From Crocinitomicaceae bacterium (GTDB lineage: Bacteria > Bacteroidota > Bacteroidia > Flavobacteriales_D > Crocinitomicaceae), in the NCBI GenBank assembly GCA_017983465.1, contig JAGOBK010000008.1, forward strand, positions 38,178 through 102,177: a DNA stretch of 64,000 bases. The letters are read 5' to 3'. Below are positions 10,043 to 20,354 of this stretch, one piece after another. Both the position numbers and the translations under genes were made by a program. A model generated the notes under the pieces. The model saw only the letters and a program-made list of their open reading frames with translations. It did not search any database and was not told where the DNA came from. Positions within the stretch are counted from its first letter, which is position 1; every line of letters starts with the position of its first letter.

Positions 10043-11158
10043 ATGTCCAAGAAAAACGTTTTTATTTTAAGTGGTGAAGCATCAGGAGATTTGCATGCAG
10101 CAAACCTCGTTCGCGCTTGGAAAAAAAACAGTTCAGAATTTGAATTTCAAGCTTGGGGTGGCGATCGACTTGCTGCCGAAGGAGTCGAATTGAAAAAACA
10201 CATTCGAGACCTTGCTTTTATGGGGTTTGTGGAAGTACTACAAAACCTACCAACGATTCTGAGAAATTTCAAATTGTGTAAGCAACAGATCACCGATTTT
10301 CAAACGGATGTATTGCTGCTTGTCGATTATCCCGGATTTAATTTGCGCATGGCAAAATGGGCAAAGTCGAAAGGAATTAAAGTGATTTACTATATTTCAC
10401 CAACGGTATGGGCGTGGAAAGAAAACCGCATTCATCAAATCAAACGAGATGTCGATCGCATGTATACCATTCTACCGTTTGAACCTGCATTTTATCGGAA
10501 ATTCGAGATGGCGGTTCAGTATTTTGGACATCCGCTGTTGGATGAAATTGAACGTTTTCATCAACAGGAACAAACAAGGTTAGCACTTCCAACTTCCAAA
10601 CCCATTCTAGCAATTTTGCCTGGAAGCCGTAAACAAGAATTAAAGAAAAAACTTCCGTTGATGTTGACAGCGGCGAAAGCTTTCCAAGAAACGCATCAAA
10701 TCGTGATTGCTGGAGCTCCAAATTTACCTGCGTCATTTTATCAGGAATTTCAATTGGACGAAAATGTGACCTTGATTCAGAATCAAACGTATCCATTATT
10801 GAGTCAAGCGGAATTGGCCTTGGTGACTTCCGGGACAGCAACTTTGGAAACGGCTTTGTTTCGTGTTCCACAGGTTGTGTGCTACAAAAGTTCAGCGATT
10901 TCATACCGCATCGCAAAGGCATTAGTGAAGATTAAATTTATCTCTTTGGTGAATTTAATCATGGATAAAGAAGTTGTTCGTGAATTGATTCAACAGGAAT
11001 GTCAAAGTGAATTGATGATTCAAGAGTTGCAAAAATTGCGTCAAGGAAAGGAACAGAGAACGGAAATGTTGGTTGCATATGATCAACTGATTGCCTTGCT
11101 AGGGACGGAAGGCTGTAGTGAAAAGATGGCTGTGGATTTAATTCAATACTTGAACTAA
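10043..11158 (+). CDS. lpxB: Lipid-A-disaccharide synthase
   Basis: A 371-residue glycosyltransferase (GT19) that joins UDP-2,3-diacylglucosamine and lipid X into the lipid A disaccharide precursor at the inner membrane. The N-terminal LSGEASGDLHAANL motif, YYISPTVWAWKENRI and LPGSRKQELKK are diagnostic, and the C-terminal GTATLETALF sugar-nucleotide region is present. Length is typical. It indicates a Gram-negative cell with lipid A. It lies in the surE operon and abuts the SpoIID-like gene (stop at 11158, next ATG at 11159). Confidence 0.96.
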   Translation: MSKKNVFILSGEASGDLHAANLVRAWKKNSSEFEFQAWGGDRLAAEGVELKKHIRDLAFMGFVEVLQNLPTILRNFKLCKQQITDFQTDVLLLVDYPGFNLRMAKWAKSKGIKVIYYISPTVWAWKENRIHQIKRDVDRMYTILPFEPAFYRKFEMAVQYFGHPLLDEIERFHQQEQTRLALPTSKPILAILPGSRKQELKKKLPLMLTAAKAFQETHQIVIAGAPNLPASFYQEFQLDENVTLIQNQTYPLLSQAELALVTSGTATLETALFRVPQVVCYKSSAISYRIAKALVKIKFISLVNLIMDKEVVRELIQQECQSELMIQELQKLRQGKEQRTEMLVAYDQLIALLGTEGCSEKMAVDLIQYLN

Positions 11159-12307
11159 ATGCTCAGAATTCTACTTATCCTCCTTGTGTTGTGTCCTGCA
11201 TTTATGAATGCTCAGAATATACGTGTTGGTGTATTTTCGGACAAATCCATCAAAGAAATGGAAGGGATTGTTGGGAAAGGAACGTATTTCGTTTTCAAGG
11301 ATACGATTCAATTGGCAAAATTAGGTCCTGCGGATGTTTTTAAGGCAACTTATACCGGTGGAGTCGTTCGTGTATTGGTGAATGGCGTGGAAAAGGGTAG
11401 AGGGAAGTCCATTCGTTTGATTCAAGATAAACAAGAAGATTATTTACAAGTAAGATTGATTCTTCCTGCAGCGAAACAACGATCTTATGAAGGAGATTTT
11501 GATATCGAAATCAGAAAAGAAGCGCTGAACTTGATCAATAATCTCGATATGGAAACGTATCTGGAAGGTGTGGTGGAATCGGAAGGTGGTCCAGGTCAAA
11601 AGTTAAATTACTACAAGGCGCAAGCGGTGATTAGCCGCACATATGCGATGAAATATTGGAGTAAACATAAAGAAAATGGATACAATCTCTGCGATCGTGT
11701 TCACTGTCAAGCTTATTTACATCACCGAAGTGCCACCGTAACCATTGATTCAGCCGTGCATCAAACGCGAGGACTGGTTATGATTGATCAAGCTGGAGAC
11801 TTGTATCCTACGTATTTTCATGCGAATTGTGGTGGACAAACCTCTGAGCCACATTATGTGTGGAACGAAGAAATTCCAAACTTATGTTCTTTTAAGGATA
11901 CCTTTTGTATACATACCCAACAAGCGAAATGGGAGAAAAGAATACCGAAGGAACAGTGGACAAAGTTTTTAGTGGATAAATACAATTTTCCTATTTGGGA
12001 TTCTGTCAGCAACGAGTTGTTGCAGCATTTTGTCCAAGAACAGCGTTCAGCATTTTATTTACATCCCATTTATGGAATTCCACTTCGAGACTTGCGTGAG
12101 CAATTCAAATTAAAATCAACGTTTTTTGACGTAGATATGGAAGGTGAGGAAATGGTGCTACACGGCCGCGGTTTCGGCCACGGTGTCGGACTATGTCAAG
12201 AGGGAGCAATGAATATGGCCAAAAAAGGCTATTCTTTCGATCAGATTCTAGGGTATTATTATCCAGAAATGAGGTTGATTGACCGGACGATACTTATTTA
12301 TAAGTAA
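11159..12307 (+). CDS. SpoIID/LytB-domain exported protein
   Basis: A 382-residue protein with an N-terminal signal peptide (residues about 1-18, ending MNAQ) and a SpoIID/LytB domain over residues about 120-380. Typical segments are NMDLETYLEGVV-like (here LDMETYLEGVVESE), AVISRTYAM, YFHANCGGQTS and GRGFGHGVGLCQEGA. SpoIID is a lytic transglycosylase acting on denuded glycan strands; Bacteroidota members are exported and presumably act on peptidoglycan. The gene starts at the base after lpxB and its 3' end overlaps the convergent ftsB gene by 14 bases. Confidence 0.9.
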   Translation: MLRILLILLVLCPAFMNAQNIRVGVFSDKSIKEMEGIVGKGTYFVFKDTIQLAKLGPADVFKATYTGGVVRVLVNGVEKGRGKSIRLIQDKQEDYLQVRLILPAAKQRSYEGDFDIEIRKEALNLINNLDMETYLEGVVESEGGPGQKLNYYKAQAVISRTYAMKYWSKHKENGYNLCDRVHCQAYLHHRSATVTIDSAVHQTRGLVMIDQAGDLYPTYFHANCGGQTSEPHYVWNEEIPNLCSFKDTFCIHTQQAKWEKRIPKEQWTKFLVDKYNFPIWDSVSNELLQHFVQEQRSAFYLHPIYGIPLRDLREQFKLKSTFFDVDMEGEEMVLHGRGFGHGVGLCQEGAMNMAKKGYSFDQILGYYYPEMRLIDRTILIYK

Positions 12308-12581
12308 TCACAAAAATCTCTTCGTCATCACGTTTGAAGAATTTCTCTGAACGCGCATATGCTTCTAAATAATCTGGATTTTTTAAGCGGCGAAGTGTTT
12401 GCTTCGTTTCTTTTAGCTGCTTGGACATTTCCATGTTTTGTTCTGAAAGCTGATTCACCTTACGCTGTTGTGATATAAGTGTGAAAACATCCCAATCATC
12501 TAAAAAGAGAAAGTAGATCATGAAAACTATTCCTGTAAGGATGTATTTGTTTCGGAGATAAGTTGGGACCTGAATTTTCAT
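12294..12581 (-). CDS. ftsB: FtsB/DivIC-type septum formation initiator
   Basis: A 95-residue bitopic protein with one membrane helix (residues about 12-30) and a periplasmic coiled coil (residues about 35-70), followed by the NPDYLEAYAR segment and a short acidic tail. This is the DivIC/FtsB layout: it joins FtsL and FtsQ in the divisome and helps activate septal peptidoglycan synthesis. A TATATTTG promoter element at 12586-12593 lies only four bases before the ATG, suggesting a very short or absent leader. The assignment is by architecture and the conserved NPxYxExxAR motif. Confidence 0.85.
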   Translation of the reverse strand: MKIQVPTYLRNKYILTGIVFMIYFLFLDDWDVFTLISQQRKVNQLSEQNMEMSKQLKETKQTLRRLKNPDYLEAYARSEKFFKRDDEEIFVITYK

Positions 12582-12585
12582 ACAT

Positions 12586-12593
12586 CAAATATA
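12586..12593 (-). promoter_or_regulatory. -7 element TATATTTG of ftsB
   Basis: Read on the minus strand this is TATATTTG, an exact match to the Bacteroidota TAnnTTTG element. It ends four bases upstream of the ftsB ATG. No good TTG is seen at the -33 distance, where a terminator hairpin sits instead. Confidence 0.45.
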
Positions 12594-12600
12594 CAAGCAT

Positions 12601-12632
12601 AAAAAAAGGAAGCGTTCACTTCCTTTTTTAGT
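12601..12632 (-). terminator. Intrinsic terminator downstream of the 12.65-13.8 kb gene
   Basis: An inverted repeat (AAAAAAAGGAAG, a six-base loop CGTTCA, then CTTCCTTTTTTT) forms a 12-base stem with A and T tracts on both sides. It lies 22 bases after the stop codon of the minus-strand gene that ends at 12654 and upstream of ftsB. Confidence 0.75.
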
Positions 12633-12653
12633 TTTTAAGATTCGAATGTTCAT

Positions 12654-13799
12654 TTATTCTGTTTCGAAACTGTTGTATTTCTTTTCGTAATAAGCAATAA
12701 AGTCTTTATCGTATTCAAACCATTTGGATACATGTTTTAACATTGCTCGAGCATTCGCGGTATTTCCATCACGTTTGATCAATTGTTGAGCACTTAAAAT
12801 CAATCCCGTTCTTAAGGCGTCCTTGTCAGCTTCAGTGAAATTTTCCAAGTCTGTTAACTTCATTAAGTTTGGAATTTCCGTTTTCCAAATTAGGTTTGCT
12901 GTTTTCGCATCCTTGTTTTGAAAACGAATCGCTGCTTCCACAAATTTAATCGCCATTGGGTTTTTAGTAATGGTAGAATATTGTTCCGCAGCATCCAGCA
13001 TTTCAGCTGTTACTTCCGTTAGTTTCTCCTTGTTCGTGTTGGAATACAAAACAGGATAACCATCTTCGTCTTCTAAGCGGTAAATAATACCGTTGTCCAA
13101 AAGTTCACTTTGGAAGTTCGTCAACCACATTTCGTGAATTGGCATACGGAAAATTCCATTTTCATCTTTTTCAATCGCAGTAGCAGTAGCGGTTACTGCC
13201 TCGTCAAACGGGTCGAGAATCTCTGGATCTTTAAGGTCCTTGCGGTACATACCGTAAAATCCTTTCGCTAAGAAAATATATGGTGTTGGATCACCTGCGT
13301 ATTTAGGTTTAACTACGTAATCGGATGCTCTTTTGACCAATTTAACGAAATTACTATCTGCATGAATTTGAGTTAATTCATCTAGATTATTCGTTACCGT
13401 AATGAAATTGTCACGATCCTCAGAGATGTCAAATTCTTCTTCTTCGACTTCTCCGTTTTTTAATTTTTTGGATTTTGAATACGTTACGGACAATGAAACA
13501 CTGTAATTACCTACTTTTTTAAATTCAACTTCGATAATGTCTGACTTTTCATCTCCTTTTGTATAGGTCCAGTCTTTGTCTTTTGTTCCTGAAATTGTCC
13601 ATAGAGTTGATACTTTTTTTGTTCCCGCAGGAGTGAAAGTCGATTTCATCTCAATGCGGTTCGTTTTACTTCCTTCGTCATCAAGGGTAATTACTCGTTT
13701 GGATTCTTTTAATTGCAAACTTGGTTGTTGTGCAAAAAGTTGACTATTCATCCAAATTAGGCTAAGTAAACCCGTAAAAATTAGTTTTTTTGAAAACAT
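12654..13799 (-). CDS. Exported protein of unknown function with PKD-like N-terminal domain
   Basis: From the ATG at 13799 (ten codons inside the longest frame) the protein has 381 residues and a clear signal peptide ending LFAQ. Residues about 30-140 are rich in beta-strand and read like an immunoglobulin/PKD-type domain (segments such as TLWTISGTKDKDWTY and VGNYSVSLSVTYS). The rest is helical with no recognised motif. It is probably periplasmic or outer-membrane associated. It is followed by a strong terminator, and lies downstream of the mutase genes on the same strand with a 54-base gap, so it is probably its own unit. Confidence 0.6.
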   Translation of the reverse strand: MFSKKLIFTGLLSLIWMNSQLFAQQPSLQLKESKRVITLDDEGSKTNRIEMKSTFTPAGTKKVSTLWTISGTKDKDWTYTKGDEKSDIIEVEFKKVGNYSVSLSVTYSKSKKLKNGEVEEEEFDISEDRDNFITVTNNLDELTQIHADSNFVKLVKRASDYVVKPKYAGDPTPYIFLAKGFYGMYRKDLKDPEILDPFDEAVTATATAIEKDENGIFRMPIHEMWLTNFQSELLDNGIIYRLEDEDGYPVLYSNTNKEKLTEVTAEMLDAAEQYSTITKNPMAIKFVEAAIRFQNKDAKTANLIWKTEIPNLMKLTDLENFTEADKDALRTGLILSAQQLIKRDGNTANARAMLKHVSKWFEYDKDFIAYYEKKYNSFETE

Positions 13800-13853
13800 A
13801 AGCTTTGTTCTTTTATTGAGGCTTTTCAATTATTGTGCCGAATTTACAAAAAA

Positions 13854-15986
13854 TTATTCATGACTTTTAATGAGGAGCTTTAATATCTCCTGTGCTGCTT
13901 TTGCGATTTTTGTCCCGGGACCGTAAATTCCAAATACGCCTGCTTCATATAAAAAGTCGTAATCCTGTTGCGGAATAACTCCTCCTGCAACGACCATGAT
14001 ATCCGATCTATTCAGTTTTTTCAACTCAGCAATAACTTCTGGAACCAATGTTTTGTGTCCAGCAGCAAGAGAGGAAACGCCTAAAATATGTACATCATTT
14101 TCAATCGCTTGCTTGGCAGCTTCACCCGGTGTTTGGAAAAGTGGTCCAATATCCACATCAAAGCCAATATCCGCAAAGGATGTTGCAATTACTTTGGCGC
14201 CACGGTCATGGCCATCTTGACCCATTTTCGCAATCATGATTCTTGGACGTCGTCCTTCTAGCTTGCTGAAAACGCGTACTAGTTCTGTCGCTGTTAAAAA
14301 GTCTTCATCTTTCATAATTTCTTTGGAATAGACACCGCTAATCGATCGAATTACTGCTTGATAACGTCCGTATACACGTTCCAAGGCATCGGAAATTTCT
14401 CCCAACGTACAACGCGCTTGCGCTGCTCTGATGGCTATTTCCAATAGATTACCGTTTTCGTTTTTCGCGGCCTGTTCTAATTCAACTAAAAGTTCCTGAA
14501 CAAGTAACTCATCTCTTTTTGATTTCAGGACATTCAATCCTTCAATTTGTGAATCACGCACTTTGGAATTGTCGATTTCTAGAATGTCAAAGTCAGACTT
14601 ATCTTCGTTTTGGTAGCGATTTACTCCCACAATTATTTCCTGATTGGAATCAATACGCGCTTGTTTTTTCGCTGCCGCTTCTTCAATGCGCATTTTGGGA
14701 ATGCCGGTTTCAATGGCTTTTGCCATTCCGCCTAATTCCTCTACTTCTTGAATGAGCGTCCATGCTTGATTGACCAATTCATTCGTCAGTGATTCAATAT
14801 AGTAACTTCCAGCACTTGGATCGATAAACGAGGTAATTCCTGTTTCCGTTTGCAAGTAGATTTGCGTGTTTCGAGCAATGCGCGCGGAAAAGTCAGTCGG
14901 TAAAGCGATGGCTTCATCTAACGCATTGGTGTGTAAGGATTGTGTCCCGCCCAAAACTGCAGAAAGTGCTTCAATACATGTTCGCGCGACATTGTTAAAT
15001 GGATCCTGTTCCGTCAAGGACCAGCCCGATGTTTGACAATGTGTTCGTAAGGCCAAGGACTTCGCAGAAGATGGATTGAATTCTTTGATCAATTTCGCCC
15101 ATAATAGTCGACCAGCACGCAATTTTGCTACTTCCACATGGTGATTCATTCCAATTGCCCAGAAGAAGCTTAATCTTGGAGCAAATTCATCAATTTTTAA
15201 TCCTGCGTTCAGTCCTGTTCGTACATATTCGATTCCATCCGCCAATGTATACGCTAATTCCAAAGCAGCGGTTGCTCCAGCCTCGTGCATGTGGTAACCA
15301 GAAATACTGATGGAATTAAATTTCGGCATGTTTTGCGACGTGTACGAAAAGATATCCGCGATGATGCGCATCGATGGAGTAGGTGGATAAATGTAGGTGT
15401 TTCGTACCATGAATTCTTTCAGGATGTCATTCTGAATAGTTCCACTTAATTCTGCTAAACTCACGCCTTGTTCCAATGCACTAGCAATGTAAAAAGCCAT
15501 GATGGGCAAAACTGCTCCGTTCATGGTCATGGAAACGGACATTTCTCCCAATGGAATTTGGTCGAATAAGCGTTTCATGTCCTCGATGGAATCAATGGCA
15601 ACACCTGCTTTTCCAACATCGCCTTTCACGCGCTCATGATCGGAATCATATCCGCGGTGTGTTGCTAAATCGAAGGCAACGGATAATCCTTTTTGTCCAG
15701 CAGCTAAATTTCGACGGTAGAATGCATTGGATTCTTCCGCTGTGGAAAATCCGGCGTATTGACGAATTGTCCATGGTTTAGACACATACATGGAAGCATA
15801 TGGACCACCAAGGTATGGAGCAAATCCAGAAGTGAATCGTGTGTGTTCGATGTTCGCCACATCTGTCAACGTATATGTGGACTTCACGCTAAATCCTTCG
15901 TTCGTCATTCGCTCAACAACGTCCATCTGTTCCGTTGAATGCGCTACTTCGAAAGCTGGAATCGTTTTTAAATCGATTTTATTCAT
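13854..15986 (-). CDS. mutB: Methylmalonyl-CoA mutase large subunit
   Basis: A 710-residue adenosylcobalamin enzyme subunit that converts methylmalonyl-CoA and succinyl-CoA into each other. The ATG at 15986 is preferred because it lies two bases after the small-subunit stop; the longer frame would overlap it. The N-terminal TIM barrel has [15 protein letters not shown] and [10 protein letters not shown]. The C-terminal cobalamin domain (about residues 575-710) has the DGHDRG motif with the His that coordinates cobalt. Length is normal. It forms a two-gene operon with the small subunit and, with the HMG-CoA lyase of this window, points to propionate or branched-chain amino acid breakdown. Confidence 0.96.
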   Translation of the reverse strand: MNKIDLKTIPAFEVAHSTEQMDVVERMTNEGFSVKSTYTLTDVANIEHTRFTSGFAPYLGGPYASMYVSKPWTIRQYAGFSTAEESNAFYRRNLAAGQKGLSVAFDLATHRGYDSDHERVKGDVGKAGVAIDSIEDMKRLFDQIPLGEMSVSMTMNGAVLPIMAFYIASALEQGVSLAELSGTIQNDILKEFMVRNTYIYPPTPSMRIIADIFSYTSQNMPKFNSISISGYHMHEAGATAALELAYTLADGIEYVRTGLNAGLKIDEFAPRLSFFWAIGMNHHVEVAKLRAGRLLWAKLIKEFNPSSAKSLALRTHCQTSGWSLTEQDPFNNVARTCIEALSAVLGGTQSLHTNALDEAIALPTDFSARIARNTQIYLQTETGITSFIDPSAGSYYIESLTNELVNQAWTLIQEVEELGGMAKAIETGIPKMRIEEAAAKKQARIDSNQEIIVGVNRYQNEDKSDFDILEIDNSKVRDSQIEGLNVLKSKRDELLVQELLVELEQAAKNENGNLLEIAIRAAQARCTLGEISDALERVYGRYQAVIRSISGVYSKEIMKDEDFLTATELVRVFSKLEGRRPRIMIAKMGQDGHDRGAKVIATSFADIGFDVDIGPLFQTPGEAAKQAIENDVHILGVSSLAAGHKTLVPEVIAELKKLNRSDIMVVAGGVIPQQDYDFLYEAGVFGIYGPGTKIAKAAQEILKLLIKSHE

Positions 15987-15987
15987 C

Positions 15988-17208
15988 TCAATGTGTTCTT
16001 TCAACGGTTAAATATTCTTTTCCTAAATAGTTGGGCAAGGTTCCCCAAGATTTGGCTTTGCTTTCATCATTGTTCGGGAATGTATGCACGCCAATGAGTT
16101 TTTCTTTCCCGCTCAACCAAGCGTCTTCGCGTTTCAGTCTGGTTTGATTGATGTCCGAAAGACAGTTGTCAATCAACTCTTTTCCATGTAATTCGGATAA
16201 GGATTGAATGCGTCCCCATGTTTTTTCAACAATCTGAACGGTCAATGCCTCCACAATCCGACTTCCTTTCATGGGATCTTTTACCCAATCAAAATGCGCT
16301 TCATCGTTGAGTAGGTTGTATACATTCAAGGACATGCGCAGCGTAAAATCTTCTTTTCCTTCCAATGCATATTCATCCCACGGATGAATAACAAGTCCTT
16401 GAACTCCGCCAGCATAAGCTGACATCGCCTCACTCGTTTGACGCAATAAATTTGTGTATGGATCCTTCAAGGATTTATTCGTCCATCCGATGTGTGCTTG
16501 AATTCGGTATGCTGGATGAGCGATACCATGTAACGCGGCAATTTTTTGAATCAAATAATGAAGTGCGCGTATTTTTGCCATTTGGACAAAATACTGTGAT
16601 CCGACTCCTACACTGAATACAACTTCCGCACCATTTCCTTCGGATAAATAGTGGTGGTATGCTGTCGCGATTAAACTTAATTCTTGTTGCGCATTCGCTC
16701 CGATTTGCTGTAACTCGAATCCATTGAAGTATGGAAGGCAAGTGGAGCGATTTTGGTCTCTTAATTCGTCTGAAAGTAAAACGATATGCGAAAGTTGTTC
16801 TTTCGTTAACTGTGTTGTTAATTCGTTGATCTGTGCCTCTCCTTTTACGAGTATCTCGGTTCGGATGTACGCCAATTCAATTTGATCAAATACCAACTTC
16901 CAATCAACTTGTTCCTTTTCGATTCTCACGAACACAGCATTCGCTCCCTGCATTAAGGCAAGGAGGATTCGTCGGTTACTTTCTTTCTCATCCACGATGC
17001 GCTCGAAATGAACGCTGTTTACTTCATTCGATTCCGATGGAGAAGAAATCGTAAGCAAGTGTGTCAGGACTTCTGTAATGTTTAATTCCAACTCTTCGAT
17101 AGAGTCTTTGAATTCAATTTGTTCCGTTTGACCGCGTAATTCTTTGTGAATTTGGAGTACCCAATCTTCATGAGCAACGGGTTCAAATGGGTAGTTTAAA
17201 TTGGACAT
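15988..17208 (-). CDS. mutA: Methylmalonyl-CoA mutase small subunit
   Basis: A 406-residue barrel-only partner of the catalytic subunit. It aligns in layout with mutase small subunits: an N-terminal [12 protein letters not shown] region, then a barrel with [37 protein letters not shown] segments (conserved [13 protein letters not shown] core). It lacks the DxHxxG cobalamin motif, as expected. It is somewhat shorter than the small subunits of Propionibacterium, as is usual in Bacteroidota. A TATATTTG element lies 22 bases upstream of the ATG. The large subunit follows directly. Confidence 0.9.
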   Translation of the reverse strand: MSNLNYPFEPVAHEDWVLQIHKELRGQTEQIEFKDSIEELELNITEVLTHLLTISSPSESNEVNSVHFERIVDEKESNRRILLALMQGANAVFVRIEKEQVDWKLVFDQIELAYIRTEILVKGEAQINELTTQLTKEQLSHIVLLSDELRDQNRSTCLPYFNGFELQQIGANAQQELSLIATAYHHYLSEGNGAEVVFSVGVGSQYFVQMAKIRALHYLIQKIAALHGIAHPAYRIQAHIGWTNKSLKDPYTNLLRQTSEAMSAYAGGVQGLVIHPWDEYALEGKEDFTLRMSLNVYNLLNDEAHFDWVKDPMKGSRIVEALTVQIVEKTWGRIQSLSELHGKELIDNCLSDINQTRLKREDAWLSGKEKLIGVHTFPNNDESKAKSWGTLPNYLGKEYLTVERTH

Positions 17209-17230
17209 AGCTGTCTAAAGTTTCTTTTTT

Positions 17231-17238
17231 CAAATATA
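17231..17238 (-). promoter_or_regulatory. -7 element TATATTTG of the mutA-mutB operon
   Basis: On the minus strand this reads TATATTTG, an exact TAnnTTTG match, 22 bases before the mutA ATG. A convincing TTG at the -33 position is not visible. Confidence 0.45.
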
Positions 17239-17309
17239 CGACAGAAGTTTGAATTGAACTTCGACTAAACGATTAGAATCGACAACTTATAGCTTGATCC
17301 AATCGAAAA

Positions 17310-18152
17310 ATGTATTTTAGTTGCTTCAATTCATTGTTTGTGAAACAGCTAGTCATTTTTTTCTTTATTTCTTTGTCATTATCCGCTCTGGGTCAAACGA
17401 ATTTCACCAATGGAGCTCGTTCCTTATCCTTAGCGAATGCCAGTGTGACGCTCAACGATGTTTGGGCACAAGTGAATAATCCCGCGGCGCTTGTTGGAAT
17501 CAAAAAACAAGCATTCGGAATCAGTTACCAAAACCGATTTGGATTAAAAGAATTACAGTCCCAAGGAGTGGTTTATGCGATTCCGGTGAAAAAAGTAGTC
17601 CTTTCCGCTGGAAGTCAACTTTACGGTTACCAGCAATACCGGACGATGAAAAACGGACTTGGTGTTTCCATGGCGCTTTCAAAAAAAGTCTCCATGGGCG
17701 TAAAGTTAAACCATCACCTCCTTCGTTTGAATGAAAATTATGGGACTTCGTTTTCCTTTAGTGCGGATCTTGGATTATTGGTGAAGTTCAATGAACGCAT
17801 GCATTTTGGATTCGCTGCGGTCAATCTTGGTCGTTCAAAAGTGTCTTCGAATCTCAATGAACGCTTGCCAAGTGCTTTGCGGTTGGGAATGAACTACCGA
17901 TTGTCAGAACAGTTGGTCGTGCTAGCTGAGCTTGAAAAAAATGTCATATCTCCTCTTCAAGTAAAATTCGCGACGGAATATAAGCCAAGTGCGAAATGGT
18001 ATTTTCGCGGGGGAATCTCAACGGCTCCTTTGTCCTTCGCATTTGGGATTGGAGGACGATTCAAGGATCAGTTTCAGTTAGATTTTGGAACAGCCTATCA
18101 TCAACTACTCGGTTGGTCGCCACATGTGTCGTTTCAATTTGAGGTAAAGTAA
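17310..18152 (+). CDS. PorV/UPF0164-like outer-membrane barrel protein
   Basis: A 280-residue exported beta-barrel. The body shows the short-strand pattern GARSLSLANASVTLNDVWAQVNNPA typical of the PorV/PorQ-like family, where an NPA motif follows a small plug. A GTG at 17340 would give a cleaner signal peptide (MKQLVIFFFISLSLSALGQ in that frame) and the bases TATTTTAG around the ATG at 17310 look promoter-like, so the true start may be 17340. The next gene starts one base after its stop, so the two act as a pair. The function is not known; an outer-membrane role is inferred. Confidence 0.65.
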   Translation: MYFSCFNSLFVKQLVIFFFISLSLSALGQTNFTNGARSLSLANASVTLNDVWAQVNNPAALVGIKKQAFGISYQNRFGLKELQSQGVVYAIPVKKVVLSAGSQLYGYQQYRTMKNGLGVSMALSKKVSMGVKLNHHLLRLNENYGTSFSFSADLGLLVKFNERMHFGFAAVNLGRSKVSSNLNERLPSALRLGMNYRLSEQLVVLAELEKNVISPLQVKFATEYKPSAKWYFRGGISTAPLSFAFGIGGRFKDQFQLDFGTAYHQLLGWSPHVSFQFEVK

Positions 18153-18153
18153 A

Positions 18154-20235
18154 ATGAGATTCTTTTGCTGCTTTTTGCTTCTGCTGTCCTTTGGGAACGT
18201 TTTTGCGCAAGACCGCAGTGAAATTATTCAGCAACGCATCGAGTTTATCTCGGAGCAAGTGCAGTCCGAAAACATGGACTTAACCAACATCATCGAACAG
18301 CTGAATTATTATTTCGATCATCCCATCAATCTCAACACAACCACTGTCGAAGAACTGGAGGAATTGTATTTGCTGACGGGTGTTCAAATCAACGATGTGC
18401 TCCTACACCGAAAGGCCTTTGGTAAATTCATCTCCATTTATGAATTACAAAGTTTGAACTATTGGGATGCTCAAGTGATTCAGTTGGTTCTTCCTTTCGT
18501 TCACGTGGATGACCGTCTTGATCAATTGCACATTACCTGGAAAGAAGCGATGAAGCAGGGACAATTCGAAGAATACATCCGCTACCAACCGATGATGGAG
18601 TCAAAAGCGGGATATCTTTCTGTCAGTGATTCCGTTCAACAAGCTTCGAATAAGTATTATTACGGAAATGGCGACCGCTACTATTCCCGTTTTCGCTATA
18701 CGTACAAGACTAATATTTCCGTGGGAATAACCGCCGAAAAGGACGCAGGAGAACAGTTTTTTCGCGGAACACAGAAACAAGGTTTCGATTTTTATTCTGC
18801 TCATGCGTTTTTTAAAGGCGGAAAGTATTTGAAGTCGGCGGTTATTGGCGATTATCAAATTCAGGTGGGACAAGGACTCAATCTATGGTCCAGCTATGCT
18901 TTTGGTAAAACAGCCGATTTAACCACCATGAAGCGAACGGCGATTCCCATTCGCGCCTACACTTCCGTGGATGAATCTCGTTTTTTACGCGGTGCCGCAG
19001 CGGATTTTGGATACCGTAATTGGTCCTTGCTTGTGTTCGCTTCACAAAAGAAAATGGATGGTGTTACCTTGTCCGATTCCACATACGATGAGTTGGAATT
19101 CGTTTCGACGATTGACTTAACTGGTTTGCATCGTACAACGAATGAAATTGCCAAAAAGAACGGGCTCAACGAGCGAATTTTAGGGGCGAATATCCGGTAT
19201 GTCAATGGTGCTTTTCGCTGGGGTGGAGCATTGGTTCATCAGGGATACGATAAGCCATACACCAAGGACATTCAGTACTACAATCAATTTGATTTCCGTG
19301 GAACAACGTTCACTTCACTCAGCTCCGATTACAGTTATGTATTTAGAAACATGAATGTCTTTGGGGAAGTTTCCAAGGTTCTTCGTCCGGATGTTTCCGC
19401 CCAAAACGGATGGGCAATGGTACATGCCGCGATGATGTCTCTTGATCCCAGATTTAGCTTTGGTGTTTTGTACCGCAACTACCAAAAGGATTATCAAACT
19501 TTGTACAATGCTGGATTCTCTGAAGGAAGCAACACGCAAAACGAGGAGGGAACGTATGCAGCGGTCAAATGGAAACTTGCTTCCGCTTGGTCCTTAAATG
19601 CGTACGTCGATTTGTTTAAATTTCCATGGATGAAATACGGTGTCGATTCACCATCCTACGGACATGAAATTTTGCTACAGCCGGTTTACAAGCCATCTAA
19701 AACCTTTGAGATTTACGGACGTTTTCGTCAACAAATGCGTCAGAAAAACAGCCGAGATAGCGACGGAACCGTCACGGAAATCGAAGATGTCATACAGCGA
19801 AATTATCGTTTGAACATGTCTTGTGTGTTAAACGAATTCATCTCACTTAAAACGCGTTTAGAATACGTAACGATTCACCAAGCGAGTAATACACCAGAGA
19901 AAGGAATGATGTTGTCTCAGGATTTAATTTTCAAACCGAAAAGTAGTCCTTTTGATGTGTCGCTGCGTTTTGCGTTGTTTGATACGGATAGTTACGATAC
20001 GCGCATTTACACCTTCGAAAGCAATGCCTTGTACGTATTTGCTGTTCCAGCATATTATTACCAAGGAAGTCGTGCGTATGTCTTGTTGCGTTACAGTTTT
20101 TGGCGTTCGTGTGATTTATGGATCAAGTATGGCGTCTTTTTATACGAAAATCGCAGCTCAATAAGCTCTGGAGCAGAGCAAATCAACGGAAATAGAAAGT
20201 CTGATTTGCTTATCCAGCTTAGGATTTCCATTTAA
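18154..20235 (+). CDS. Helix-hairpin-helix exported protein with C-terminal barrel
   Basis: A 693-residue protein with a signal peptide ending FAQ. Residues about 50-110 form a ComEA-like helix-hairpin-helix unit (NLNTTTVEELEELYLLTGVQ and YELQSLNYWD). From about residue 120 the sequence is beta-rich with alternating aromatic residues, as in outer-membrane barrels. Proteins of this layout are widespread and uncharacterised in Bacteroidota. The helix-hairpin-helix part could bind DNA at the cell surface, but no experiment on the family is known to me. It is translationally close to the barrel gene upstream. Confidence 0.65.
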   Translation: MRFFCCFLLLLSFGNVFAQDRSEIIQQRIEFISEQVQSENMDLTNIIEQLNYYFDHPINLNTTTVEELEELYLLTGVQINDVLLHRKAFGKFISIYELQSLNYWDAQVIQLVLPFVHVDDRLDQLHITWKEAMKQGQFEEYIRYQPMMESKAGYLSVSDSVQQASNKYYYGNGDRYYSRFRYTYKTNISVGITAEKDAGEQFFRGTQKQGFDFYSAHAFFKGGKYLKSAVIGDYQIQVGQGLNLWSSYAFGKTADLTTMKRTAIPIRAYTSVDESRFLRGAAADFGYRNWSLLVFASQKKMDGVTLSDSTYDELEFVSTIDLTGLHRTTNEIAKKNGLNERILGANIRYVNGAFRWGGALVHQGYDKPYTKDIQYYNQFDFRGTTFTSLSSDYSYVFRNMNVFGEVSKVLRPDVSAQNGWAMVHAAMMSLDPRFSFGVLYRNYQKDYQTLYNAGFSEGSNTQNEEGTYAAVKWKLASAWSLNAYVDLFKFPWMKYGVDSPSYGHEILLQPVYKPSKTFEIYGRFRQQMRQKNSRDSDGTVTEIEDVIQRNYRLNMSCVLNEFISLKTRLEYVTIHQASNTPEKGMMLSQDLIFKPKSSPFDVSLRFALFDTDSYDTRIYTFESNALYVFAVPAYYYQGSRAYVLLRYSFWRSCDLWIKYGVFLYENRSSISSGAEQINGNRKSDLLIQLRISI

Positions 20236-20354
20236 TTTGAATTTTTTTTCAAAAAAACTGATACGTTTTTAAAATTTAAGCGTTATCCCTTTAAGTGAGG
20301 ACTGCAAGCCTCGCGATCTCCAAAAAAATCAAACTAGAACTAAAACCAAATCTT